Under the pieces are notes generated by a model. The model did not search any database, had not been told where the DNA came from, and was given only the letters and a program-made list of their open reading frames with translations. Made by a program: the position numbers and the translations under genes. Shown piece after piece: positions 35,572-44,130 of a stretch of DNA of 64,000 nt. Source of the DNA: Pararhizobium_B sp963838155 (GTDB taxonomy: Bacteria; Pseudomonadota; Alphaproteobacteria; Rhizobiales; Rhizobiaceae); NCBI GenBank assembly GCA_963838155.1, contig CAWIQE010000004.1, forward strand, positions 496,001 through 560,000, in the 5' to 3' direction. How positions within the stretch are numbered: position 1 is the first letter of the stretch; the number at the start of each line of letters is the position of its first letter.

Positions 35572-35617
35572 TTAGTACGCTTTCCGTATCGTAATTCGTA
35601 TGAAGTCCATACTAAAT
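35570..35617. promoter_or_regulatory. divergent promoter with MarR-type inverted repeats
   Basis: ATTTAGTA (35570-35577) and TACTAAAT (35610-35617) are perfect 8-bp inverted half-sites bracketing the start of the cupin promoter. TTGACA lies at 35565-35570, and two CGTAT repeats occur inside. The first half-site touches the MarR start codon. Confidence 0.6.
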
Positions 35618-35651
35618 CAAGTTCATGGATTCAGCAACGAGGGGTTAGGGC

Positions 35652-36131
35652 ATGACCGATGTGAGCCGGGTACGGCATCTTCCGCGAAACGCGGGTCGTT
35701 CATTCGCGCATCTGGGGACGGCGATCACCTTCAAGGATGAGCCGACAGCCAATGGGGACGCGCTTCTCATGTTCGAGATGCGCATGCCCGGCGAGCACGG
35801 GGTGCCACACCACCGGGAGAAGAACCACGAATCCTTCTATGTCCTGGAGGGCGTGCTCGAAATCGAGGCCGATGGAAGCCGCTACCGGCTCGAAGCCGGC
35901 GATTTCCTGAGCATCTCGCCCGGCGTGCGGCACGCCCTGCGCAATCCCGGGCCCGAATGGGTGCGGGCGCTCACATGGGTCTCACCCGGTACGCAGCATG
36001 TCCGCTTCTTCGAACGCCTTGGCGAGCCCATCGACAATCCGCTGAATCCGCCGCAGCCGGATGGTCCGCCCGATCTCGAAGAACTCGTCGCCGTCGCCAG
36101 GGAATGCGGAATGGAGTTCGGGCCGGCATAG
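35652..36131 (+). CDS. cupin domain protein
   Basis: The 159-residue cupin has GVPHHREKNHESFYVLEGVL (first metal motif) and GDFLSISPGVRHALRNPGPE (second). It is a different subgroup from the cupin at 34509. It is governed by the divergent MarR gene by position. Substrate unknown. Confidence 0.85.
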   Translation: MTDVSRVRHLPRNAGRSFAHLGTAITFKDEPTANGDALLMFEMRMPGEHGVPHHREKNHESFYVLEGVLEIEADGSRYRLEAGDFLSISPGVRHALRNPGPEWVRALTWVSPGTQHVRFFERLGEPIDNPLNPPQPDGPPDLEELVAVARECGMEFGPA

Positions 36132-36239
36132 AGCCGACGCGGCAGAACTCCGCTTTGCCACCGCCGATCCTTAGCGTGCGCCCGGCACGGGAGCGTGCAT
36201 TCAGGCGGCGGTCGAAACCCGCGGCCGACGGAAGGTGGG

Positions 36240-36415
36240 CCGCATCTGCTTCCGGGTCTCGATCAGCACGAAGAAGCCCGCGCCCGTTGCCACGATGATG
36301 AGGCCGTCGTGGAGCGGCACTGCCTGCGTACCGTATTCGGCCGAACGCGGTCCGATGGCAGACACCCGTTTGCCGCGGCCTGGAAACAAGCTGATGGGCG
36401 ACGGCAACCCTGTCG
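36240..36415 (-). pseudogene. relic of a short tyrosine recombinase
   Basis: The minus strand reads ISLFPGRG then KRVSAIGPRSAEYGTQ, which match YLFPSRI and EWVSAIGLRSAEYSTH of the intact recombinase at 29956-30588. A deletion of about 16 codons and several indels break it. The surrounding 600 bp (36132-36734) has no other recognisable gene. Confidence 0.6.
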
Positions 36416-36734
36416 CGAGCAGGCATCGATGTCGCAGCCCTCGGCCGCGCGCCCGGAGGTTACGCTGGGCATCGGCATCGGAGCGGCCGGATCTGGCGCG
36501 GGGGTCGGGAGCCCGTGGCTCGGAACCGGATGCGTTGCAGCCTCTGGCTGCTGGCGGATCATCAAATGCTTGATTTCGGGGCGGCACTGGGCAATTCTGC
36601 CTGCCTCGGACAGGCCAACGGGAGACCCTGCGACAGCTGCCAACCAGCGCGGGTCGCGGTCTCGACAAGCCGCTCATCCGGTCCGCACCTGGCATACCCT
36701 GATCTTGCGATTCACTGGACGGAAGTGGCAGGCG

Positions 36735-37547
36735 ATGTTGGAAACGGACACGATGTTCGCGGGTTCAATCCCGGAAAACTACGACCGCTACATGGTGCCG
36801 TTGATTTTCGAGCCCTATGCCGAAGATCTCGCTGAGCGAGTGGCGCTTCCGTCACCCGGCGCTGTTCTCGAAATCGCGGCGGGCACGGGAGTCCTCACCC
36901 GTGCGCTCGCGCCGCGGCTTATGCCGGATGCGCGCTATGTCGTCACCGACCTGAACCAGCCGATGCTCGACTTTGCCGCTTCACGTCAGGCACCGGACAG
37001 TCGGATCACATGGCGACAGGCGGATGCCATGGCTCTGCCGTTCGCAAATGCGAGTTTTGATGTCGTGTGTTGCCAGTTCGGCGCGATGTTCTTTCCCGAT
37101 CGCCCGGCCGCCTACCGCGAAGCCAGGCGGGTCTTGAAAGCCGGCGGGCATTTTGTGTTCAGTACCTGGGATCGGATCGAGGACAACGACTTCGCGAACG
37201 ACGTTACAAATGTTCTTGCGAAGATCTTTCCGAACGATCCGCCGCGGTTCATGGCGCGGACGCCGCATGGCTACCACGACAAGGCAGCGATTTGCCGCGA
37301 CCTGGAGGCAGCGGGTTTTTCCCGCGTGGCGATTGAAACGGTCGCTGCACTGAGCCGGGCGGCATCAGCACGCATAGCGGCGGTCGCCTATTGCCAGGGG
37401 ACGCTTCTGCGCACCGAGATCGAGGCCAGGGATGCGGGCAGGCTGCAGGAGGCGACCGACCTTGCCGAGTCCGCGATTGCTCAACGGCATGGCAGCGGGG
37501 CAGTCGCTGGCAAGATCCAGGCACATGTCATCCGGGCGATGGCCTAG
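36735..37547 (+). CDS. class I SAM-dependent methyltransferase
   Basis: The 270-residue protein has motif I in VLEIAAGTGVLTRAL, motif II DLNQPMLDFA, QADAMALPFANASFDVVCCQ (motif III/IV) and post-motif FGAMFFPDRPAAYREARRVL. It resembles UbiE/Methyltransf_11 proteins. The substrate cannot be told. ATG 36735 is weakly supported by CAGG upstream; the earlier frame is non-coding relic DNA. Confidence 0.87.
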   Translation: MLETDTMFAGSIPENYDRYMVPLIFEPYAEDLAERVALPSPGAVLEIAAGTGVLTRALAPRLMPDARYVVTDLNQPMLDFAASRQAPDSRITWRQADAMALPFANASFDVVCCQFGAMFFPDRPAAYREARRVLKAGGHFVFSTWDRIEDNDFANDVTNVLAKIFPNDPPRFMARTPHGYHDKAAICRDLEAAGFSRVAIETVAALSRAASARIAAVAYCQGTLLRTEIEARDAGRLQEATDLAESAIAQRHGSGAVAGKIQAHVIRAMA

Positions 37548-37779
37548 TTTTCTTCTCCCAAGCTCGCACTGCGTACCTCGGGGAGGATGAAAATTTGCTC
37601 TTCCGCGGAGACGGCCACTCTCTCGCCGTTCGTCCGGACACCGCCATACTCAAAAGTGCCTGAGAGGCGGTGCCAGCCCGGAAAAGCAGCCACGCGGCTC
37701 CCAGGTTGCCCTCTGCAGGTCGTGAATGGCCGGAACCGAAACGCATTGCTGTTAAGTGCACCGCTCACGCGAATGGCTG

Positions 37780-37906
37780 CTCCCCGGCTTTGCCGTCCGG
37801 AAGCAGCCAGTCCGCAAATCACCCCGAGCAGGACGCTCGCCGTTGTGTTCGGCGTCGCTCCAAAATCGGCTGGCGGGAAGCGACCCTCGTTCCGGTCGCT
37901 AAACAC
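37780..37906 (+). repeat. dispersed repeat, copy D
   Basis: This copy of the repeat (see 8148-8306) is more diverged: CTTTGCCGTCCGGAAGCAG, CAAATCACCCCGAGCAGGAC, CTCCAAAATCGGC and GGGAAGCGACCC are recognisable. It sits in the 567-bp gene-free stretch 37548-38114, in which nothing else was identified. Confidence 0.6.
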
Positions 37907-38114
37907 GAACTCGAGGCACCCCCGGAAGCAGTCATCCGTTCATGTCGCACCTTGGGTCCGTCCAACCGGCTTGATGCTGGGCAAGATATCGTCGCTCCAC
38001 GCGTGTTGGCAGCGATACGGCGCAACATTGGCAAATGGAACCAGGCCGTTTCATGGAAACGCAGCGCGGCTTCCGGCCGGATGATGGCAAGGGTAGCCTG
38101 TAACCTGTCGGACG

Positions 38115-39011
38115 TCAGTCGGGCGATACAGACAGTCCCGCGAGAAGCGGCGCGTAGGCGGCGAGCCTGCGGGATACGAACTCGGTGACGAGCCGCACGC
38201 GTTTCGTCTTGCGGGTCTCTCCCTGCGTGAGCAGCCAGAGCGTTCCATGCATGGGCAGGCCGGCGCCCGGCACCCTCACCAGCAGGGGGTCGGCATCTCC
38301 GACGAAGCACGGCAGTTTCGTCATCCCGATCCCTTGCTGCACTGCAGCGATCTGCGTCTCCGCGTCCGGGGTCCTGAACGGAACCCCCGAGGTGCGAACC
38401 TCTGCCGCGTGCGCCCAGTCCGGAATTCCATGATCGTCTATGACGATCCACCGGATGGGGTCGGTCGCGCCGGAACGCCATGCGGCCAGTCGATCGCGAG
38501 ACATGTAGACGCCGCTGAACAACTCCGGTCCCTTCAGTCCGTGAAGATTGAGCGGCAGGTTCCTGCGGTCGGCGACAATGCGGATCGCGACGTCGGCCTC
38601 CCGGTTGGTCAGATTCGCCACCTCGCCCGACGACCGGATTTCCATCTCGATATCCGGATGCATACGTGCGAAGTCGGCGAGATCCGCCATGAGCAGATGT
38701 GTGGCGAGGAACGGTGGAAGCGTCACCCGTAAAAGCCCGCGCGCTCTCTGGTCGCGACCGAAGACGCGTGTCTCCAGCAAATGCGATGACGCTTCCATCT
38801 GCTCCGCGAACTCGAGGACCTCCTCGCCCGCGGTCGTCAGGCGGTAGCCGGAAGGCAGCTTCTCGAACATCTGCGCGCCAAGGCGTTCCTCGAGCTGAGC
38901 GATGCGTCGCAGCACGGTCGAGTGGTTCACCCCGAGGCGCTCGGCGGCGGCTCGGACCGAGCCCCCACGCGCGACGGCAAGAAAGTAGCGAACGTCGTCC
39001 CAGTCGATCAT
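38115..39011 (-). CDS. LysR family transcriptional regulator
   Basis: The 298-residue protein starts MIDWDDVRYFLAVARGGSVR with the helix-turn-helix AAAERLGVNHSTVLRRIAQL, the CrgA/DsdC-like branch, and has a standard effector domain. It is divergent from the two SDR genes and the F420-type oxidoreductase gene (269-bp gap), which it probably controls. Confidence 0.92.
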   Translation of the reverse strand: MIDWDDVRYFLAVARGGSVRAAAERLGVNHSTVLRRIAQLEERLGAQMFEKLPSGYRLTTAGEEVLEFAEQMEASSHLLETRVFGRDQRARGLLRVTLPPFLATHLLMADLADFARMHPDIEMEIRSSGEVANLTNREADVAIRIVADRRNLPLNLHGLKGPELFSGVYMSRDRLAAWRSGATDPIRWIVIDDHGIPDWAHAAEVRTSGVPFRTPDAETQIAAVQQGIGMTKLPCFVGDADPLLVRVPGAGLPMHGTLWLLTQGETRKTKRVRLVTEFVSRRLAAYAPLLAGLSVSPD

Positions 39012-39280
39012 GGTGCAATCCCGCACCGAGGGGTGCGCCTTCCAAAGCCCGTATCTAGCACACCGAGCAGCGGTACGGGCGCTCATCATAGCCTATGTCG
39101 ACGAGCACGGCCCAATTCCGAACGGCGGACACTGATCGTCGCGGCTGGCGGCACTCGTCCATCCGGATCGATTTCGCACCACCGATATGCGCGCTTCCGC
39201 ACTCAACAACTGACGCCCGCGGACCCATTTCGAGGTTCTCGGAGGCAGATGCCGTCCCGACACCACGAAAAGGAGAAGTC

Positions 39281-40015
39281 ATGGGAAAGCTTGAGGGCAA
39301 GGTTGCGGTCATCACGGGCGGCGCTACCGGCATTGGCCGCGCCGCAGCAAAGCGCTTCATCGAGGACGGCGCCTTCGTCTTCATCTTCGGCCGCCGGCAG
39401 GAAGCGCTCGACGTCGCCGTGGCCGACCTCGGGCCCAATGCCCGCGCGGTGAAGGGCTCGGTCTCCGATCTGGCCGACCTCGATCGACTCTACGCGGCGG
39501 TGAAGGCCGAGCGCGGAACTCTCGACATCGTCTTCGCCAATGCCGGGACGGGAAGCCTGCTTCCGCTCGGCAAGATTACGGCCGATCACATTGACGAAAC
39601 CTTCGACACCAATGTGAAGGGTACGATCTTCACTGTCCAGAAGGCGCTGCCGCTGATGGGCGAAGGCGGTTCGATCATCCTGACGGGATCGAGCGCCGGC
39701 ACGACCGGCGCCCCGGCATTCAGCGCCTACAGCGCGAGCAAGGCGGCAGTCCGCAACCTTGCGCGAAGCTGGGCGGAAGACCTCAAGGGCACCGGCATCC
39801 GGGTCAACGTGCTGTCGCCTGGGCCGACGGCTACAGAACTTGCGGTGGAAGCGGTGGGCGAGGAAGGCATGAAGGTCTTCGCCTCGATGAATCCGCTCAA
39901 GCGCATGGCCGATCCGGCGGAGATCGGGGCGGCGGCTGCCTTTCTCGCGTCGTCGGACAGCAGCTTCATGACCGCCAGCGAGGTCGCCGTCGACGGCGGC
40001 CTGGCGCAGCTCTGA
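39281..40015 (+). CDS. short-chain dehydrogenase/reductase
   Basis: The 244-residue SDR has AVITGGATGIGRAAAKRF, FANAGTGSLLPL, catalytic SSAGTTGAPAFSAYSASKAA and the end SFMTASEVAVDGGLAQL. AAAAGGAGAAGTC precedes ATG 39281. It is first in a three-gene oxidoreductase run and is about half identical by eye to the next gene, so a duplication is likely. Confidence 0.93.
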   Translation: MGKLEGKVAVITGGATGIGRAAAKRFIEDGAFVFIFGRRQEALDVAVADLGPNARAVKGSVSDLADLDRLYAAVKAERGTLDIVFANAGTGSLLPLGKITADHIDETFDTNVKGTIFTVQKALPLMGEGGSIILTGSSAGTTGAPAFSAYSASKAAVRNLARSWAEDLKGTGIRVNVLSPGPTATELAVEAVGEEGMKVFASMNPLKRMADPAEIGAAAAFLASSDSSFMTASEVAVDGGLAQL

Positions 40016-40066
40016 CACCGGCGCGGTCAACGCCTGACCCACACACACACCGAAGGATAGAAGACT

Positions 40067-40819
40067 ATGAAAAAGCTAGAAGGCAAGGTCGCCGTCATCA
40101 CCGGCGGAAGTAGCGGGATCGGGTTGGCCACGGCCAAGCGCTTCGTCGAAGAAGGCGCGCACGTCGTGATCACCGGACGACGGGAGAAGGAACTGAAGGA
40201 GGCCGCAGCCTCCATTGCGGGAAACGTTACGACGGTCGTGGGCGACGTGTCGCGCTTGGAAGATCTGGATCGGCTCTATGCCGTCGTGAGGGAGGAACAT
40301 GGTCACATCGACATTCTCGTCGCGAACGCAGGTGCAGGGACGATCGCCCCGCTCGCGGAGGCGTCTGAGGCCCATTTCGACCAGACCTTCGATGTGAACG
40401 TGAAGGGGCTGTTCTTCACGGTCCAGAAGGCGCTTACGCTCTTCAAGGACGGTGGTTCGATCATCCTAACCTCCTCAGTGTCCAACATCATGGGGCTGCC
40501 GGGATTCAGCACCTACGCCGCGAGCAAGGCCGCGGTGCGAAGCTTCGCCCGCGCCTGGACGCTGGAGCTGAAGGATCGCAAGATCCGCGTGAACTCAGTG
40601 AGCCCCGGACCCATCGATACACCGGCGTTGGCGACAACGACGGGCCTTACCCGCGAGCAAGCCGAACAAGCGGCCGCCCAGTTCGCTTCGCAGGTCCCCA
40701 TGGGTCGCAGGGGTGAGCCAGAGGAAATCGCGGCTGCCGTCACGTTCCTTGCTTCTGACGAAAGCTCTTACATCACCGGGGTGGATCTCGCCGTCGATGG
40801 AGGCATGGCGCAAGTCTGA
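40067..40819 (+). CDS. short-chain dehydrogenase/reductase, paralogue
   Basis: The 250-residue SDR has AVITGGSSGIGLATAKRF, VANAGAGTIAPL, SSVSNIMGLPGFSTYAASKA (Ser and YxxxK) and SYITGVDLAVDGGMAQV. It closely resembles the gene before it (51-bp gap) and is co-transcribed with it. Confidence 0.93.
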   Translation: MKKLEGKVAVITGGSSGIGLATAKRFVEEGAHVVITGRREKELKEAAASIAGNVTTVVGDVSRLEDLDRLYAVVREEHGHIDILVANAGAGTIAPLAEASEAHFDQTFDVNVKGLFFTVQKALTLFKDGGSIILTSSVSNIMGLPGFSTYAASKAAVRSFARAWTLELKDRKIRVNSVSPGPIDTPALATTTGLTREQAEQAAAQFASQVPMGRRGEPEEIAAAVTFLASDESSYITGVDLAVDGGMAQV

Positions 40820-40850
40820 CCCCCGGCATCACACAAGATCGGAGAACATC

Positions 40851-41450
40851 ATGAGCTACGCAATCATCGGCTTCGGCGAGATCGGCCAGACCCTGGCCAG
40901 GGTATTTGCCCGAAGCGGCATCGACGTGTCCGTCGCAACTACGCGCGACCCGGAAAGCTTTGCATCCGCCACGGTCGCGATCGGCCCCCAAGTCACTGCC
41001 AAAACGCTCGCGGAAGCCGTCAAGGCGGACACCATCTTCCTGGCCGTCCGGTTCCAGTCGCACCCGGATGTCGCGAAGGCGCTCCCTTCCTGGCAGGGGA
41101 AGATCATCGTCGACGTGACCAATGCCTACGGCGTGCCCGATGAAGAACTGGGCGGACAGCCTTCCGCAAGGGTCGTCGCGCGGGCCTTCACTGGCGCAAG
41201 AGTGGTCAAGGGCTTCAATCATCTGGTCGCCGCCGTCCTCGACCAGGACCCGGCCGTACATGGTGGCAGGAGAGTCGTGTTCCTGGCGAGCGATGATGAC
41301 GCTGCCGCAGCTGAGATCGCCGCACTTGCGGAAAATCTCGGTTTTGCGCCGATCAAGCTTGGCGGACTTGCAGAAGGCGGACTGCTCGTCCAGGCGCGCG
41401 GCAATAGCTGGGGTCAACTGATCTTTAAGGACCTGGTCAAGTTCGGCTGA
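40851..41450 (+). CDS. NADPH-dependent F420 reductase-type oxidoreductase
   Basis: The 199-residue protein has a Rossmann start MSYAIIGFGEIGQTLARVFA and the family segments KTLAEAVKADTIFLAVRFQS, IVDVTNAYGVP and VKGFNHLVAAVLDQDP. It is an NAD(P)-binding protein of the F420_oxidored family; F420 use itself is not shown. It ends the SDR operon and has a hairpin 50 bp later. Confidence 0.87.
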   Translation: MSYAIIGFGEIGQTLARVFARSGIDVSVATTRDPESFASATVAIGPQVTAKTLAEAVKADTIFLAVRFQSHPDVAKALPSWQGKIIVDVTNAYGVPDEELGGQPSARVVARAFTGARVVKGFNHLVAAVLDQDPAVHGGRRVVFLASDDDAAAAEIAALAENLGFAPIKLGGLAEGGLLVQARGNSWGQLIFKDLVKFG

Positions 41451-41503
41451 TGTGGCTCTAGCCATGACGGGCGTAGGAACTCCCACGAAGTTCTGAACTA
41501 GAG

Positions 41504-41533
41504 CTGACCGCGTGCCAGAGCGTACGCGGTCAG
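41504..41533 (+). terminator. hairpin after the SDR operon
   Basis: Perfect 10-bp arms CTGACCGCGT/ACGCGGTCAG with a 10-nt loop lie 54 bp after the stop at 41450. There is only a weak T-run. It is a likely end of the operon transcript. Confidence 0.45.
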
Positions 41534-41758
41534 CCTTGTGTGGTGGACATCAAGAATCTTTCTGAATGTCGGCCTATCGCGGCTTCATGCCAAGAGCGGC
41601 CAGTCCGTTTCCCACCCCGTAGCCGATGTTCGTTGACGGCATCGGCATGCCTGGAAGAGGAAATTATTTCCGGCGGGAATGGGGCCGGCTGCCGACCGCC
41701 CGCTCTTGGCTTTTGCTCAAAGACAGCTGACCTTTGGCCCAGCCCCTAACCAGAATGT

Positions 41759-41797
41759 GGACGACCCATCGCCAACTACGGGTCGTCCCTCTTTCTT
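41759..41797 (+). terminator. rho-independent-type hairpin
   Basis: Arms GGACGACCC/GGGTCGTCC (9 bp, 12-nt loop) are followed by CTCTTTCTT, a good intrinsic terminator on the plus strand. No gene lies directly upstream (41534-41758 appears non-coding), so it may be left over from a deleted gene or serve the SDR operon. The 525 bp from 41451 to 41975 hold no recognisable gene. Confidence 0.55.
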
Positions 41798-41975
41798 AGA
41801 CTCTGCATGAAGATTGCCACCGTTGAAGCTCGTCGACCAAACGACGAGGATCACAGGATCCGAGGATCGCTCGCCACGTGTGGAGTTGAGCACCTGACGC
41901 GAGCGGCACCTGTAGCCGGACATATTAGCCACGCTACTACACCCGTGGCGACCCACCGCCCGCTCACCGTCGCGA

Positions 41976-43547
41976 TTACAGCTTACGGCTCCAAACCGTT
42001 TCGCTCGGCCGTGGAGGTGGTGGTGCTTTCACCCGTTCCCCGATGAAGGTCGCTAGCGGGCGGATGGCCTCGTGCTGGCTGGCCTCCTCAAGAGCGGCCA
42101 TGTAACGGTCGCGCTGATCGAGCGGTACAACCGTCCATGGGAGCCCTGCCTCTGCAAGAAGCGTGTTCATGAGGAAACGCCCGCATCGTCCATTTCCGTC
42201 GGGAAACGGGTGGATGTAGGTGAAAAGAAACGGCGCGACGACTGCTTTCACTCTGGGATCGGGTTCGTCGCCGATGCATTCGAAAAGCGCCTCCATGGCA
42301 TCCATGATCGCATGAGGAGGCAGCGGGACGTGGGATGACCCTTGAAGATAGACGTTGTGATCGCGATAGCCCGCAAGCTTGTGCGCAGCGATGATGCCCG
42401 CCTGGACCGATGGCTGGAACATCGCGCGAAACCAGTCCTGATGCCTGTCCGAAAGCAGTTCGCCCGATGGAGCGCCTTCGAGGATCTTCTGGACATCGGC
42501 CTTCACCTCTTCGAATGCCAGGCGATAGCCCTTCGCGGCCATGGCATTGCGCGCGTCTGCGTCGCCCGCATGCTCCTCCGGGTTCCAGGAGCCTGACCGT
42601 ACCCGCTCGATGAGTTCTTCCGACACTTGGTAGCCCTCAATCGAAAGCGAATTTAGGGCATCGGCCACATACCTTTCCTCGATCTCGTCCATGTAGCCAT
42701 CGATGTCGTTGATGAGCCTCGCCTCGACGTCGATGGCGGCGACCGCATCGGGGGCCATGCGGGCCCACATGTTCTTTATCCGTGTCGCGGCCGGAGCTGC
42801 TGCCTTGCGGGTATCCAGCAACGCGTGAGCACGGTCATCGAAGGGGTTCTCCTCCAGGACGGTGTATCCAGCCGCTGCCATCGACGAAAGCACCTCGTCG
42901 GCGTCGCGGATGCGGCCGAGGTGCCGAAGAGCGCCCGCGATGCGCCCCGCGACCGTGCTCATGCCATTCGCAAGCAGGATGCGGAGCAGAGATGCGGGCC
43001 CCCTCACTGAACCGATTACGGCGATGAGGTCGGTGGGCACCGTGGTCCAGCTGACCTTCGCGCTGTTGATGACGGCTGCCTCCTTGGTCATCACGCGCTG
43101 TCCGCCATGTTCGACTGCATCGTCCAGGGCAGCCACGCGTAACAGGTAGAGCGAGGTGTTTCCCGGCATTTCCACTAACTGATTGTTCGCCGCTGGGCTC
43201 CTGACGATGATCTGCTTCGCGATCGACCAGTTCTCTGCCCATAGAGCCACCGAACTTTCAGCCGACAGGCACCAGTTCTGGCCAAACCGGTCACTCAGGT
43301 ACTCGCGGATAAATTCCCAGTAGACGGTGCTCCAGGCTGCGTCGACGCGCCGCCTGTCCGAAGGACGCGAGTTGACGGCAAGCCAGCCACGCATGATCTC
43401 TTCGACGAAGCCGGCCTTAGTCAACCGTTCCCTATGAACCCGGCTCAACGCATCGCTCCGGATCACCGACCTCGTCCCTTTCTCGGTGATCCCGCGCAAC
43501 TCGTTGAGGGAGGTGGCAAGAAGTTCGTTCGGCGTCATGCCTGGCAT
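41976..43547 (-). CDS. Fic family protein with AbiEi-like N-terminal domain
   Basis: The 523-residue protein ends in a Fic domain with the full active motif HPFPDGNGRCGRF (about residues 445-457), which AMPylates target proteins with ATP. An inhibitory motif SLSIEG (about residues 297-302, (S/T)xxxE(G/N)) lies ahead of it, so it is a self-inhibited class II type. The first 150 residues (LTKAGFVEEIMRGWLAVNSR, WEFIREYLSDRFGQNW) resemble AbiEi-type winged-helix antitoxin domains. ATG 43547 has CAGGAG 6 bp upstream. An iteron-like array begins 37 bp upstream. A toxin-like or defence role is inferred. Confidence 0.82.
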   Translation of the reverse strand: MPGMTPNELLATSLNELRGITEKGTRSVIRSDALSRVHRERLTKAGFVEEIMRGWLAVNSRPSDRRRVDAAWSTVYWEFIREYLSDRFGQNWCLSAESSVALWAENWSIAKQIIVRSPAANNQLVEMPGNTSLYLLRVAALDDAVEHGGQRVMTKEAAVINSAKVSWTTVPTDLIAVIGSVRGPASLLRILLANGMSTVAGRIAGALRHLGRIRDADEVLSSMAAAGYTVLEENPFDDRAHALLDTRKAAAPAATRIKNMWARMAPDAVAAIDVEARLINDIDGYMDEIEERYVADALNSLSIEGYQVSEELIERVRSGSWNPEEHAGDADARNAMAAKGYRLAFEEVKADVQKILEGAPSGELLSDRHQDWFRAMFQPSVQAGIIAAHKLAGYRDHNVYLQGSSHVPLPPHAIMDAMEALFECIGDEPDPRVKAVVAPFLFTYIHPFPDGNGRCGRFLMNTLLAEAGLPWTVVPLDQRDRYMAALEEASQHEAIRPLATFIGERVKAPPPPRPSETVWSRKL

Positions 43548-43583
43548 TATGGCTCCTGCGGACATTGTTATGGGGAGTATCCT

Positions 43584-43679
43584 ACACTAATTTCATGCAT
43601 TCCCCCAACACTAATTTTCTGCATTGATCGGACACTAATCTGATGTGGCGGAGCTACACTAATTAGATGGTGCAGCCCG
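43584..43679. repeat. four 24-bp iterons with core ACACTAAT
   Basis: ACACTAAT begins at 43584, 43608, 43632 and 43656, a perfect 24-bp period. The first two units share a further TTTxxTGCATT segment, the last two share TxAGATG or TGATGTG-like segments. The array lies between the Fic start and the IS3 relic. It could be an operator array, a transposase-binding end or a partition-like site. Confidence 0.7.
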
Positions 43680-43781
43680 CCGGCATTGTAGCTCTTGATG
43701 GCCGAACTCACGTTGCAGCTCGTGCAGAGCAGTCTGGTTCGCCGTCGCCTCTTGCCGACCTCCGATAGAGGGCGGTCAGTG

Positions 43782-44130
43782 CTGCGCCAGGTCGACGTGC
43801 TGTTGTCGCAAGGTCGGTCGGTCGCAGAAGCGGTGCGCTCGATCGGCGTGACGCAGTTCACTTACTATCGCTGGCGCAAGGAATTCGGCGGCCTGAAGAG
43901 CGATCAGGTGAAGCGGCTGAAGGAGCTGGAGAAGGAGAACGAGCGGCTGCGCAAGGCCGTCTCGGACCTGACGATCGAGAAGCTGGTCCTGAAGGAAGCG
44001 GCAGCGGGAAACTTCTAAGCCCCGCCCGTCGCCGCCGCTGCGTCGACCACGTCACGGCGAAGTTCTCCATCTCGGAACGCTTCGCCTGCCGTGTCCTCGG
44101 TCAGCCTTCGCCAACCGGACAGCGACGCGG
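43782..44130 (+). mobile_element. IS3-family element relic (orfA and start of orfB)
   Basis: The plus strand codes LRQVDVLLSQGRSVAEAVRS, IGVTQFTYYRWRKEFGGLK and a coiled region to LVLKEAAAGNF stop at 44018, the IS3 OrfA without its first residues. The shifted frame then reads RRRRCVDHVTAKFSISERFA and CRVLGQPSPTGQR, the start of OrfB, and breaks off near 44130. Both ends are missing. It lies on, and truncates, the JetD-like gene. Confidence 0.8.

Noticed and set aside
37544..37906. Minus-strand ORF of 120 residues
   Set aside because: It is mainly repeat copy D read in one frame and overlaps the end of the methyltransferase gene.
43584..43679. CRISPR array
   Set aside because: Units are only 24 bp with an 8-bp conserved core, there are four of them, and no cas genes are present.
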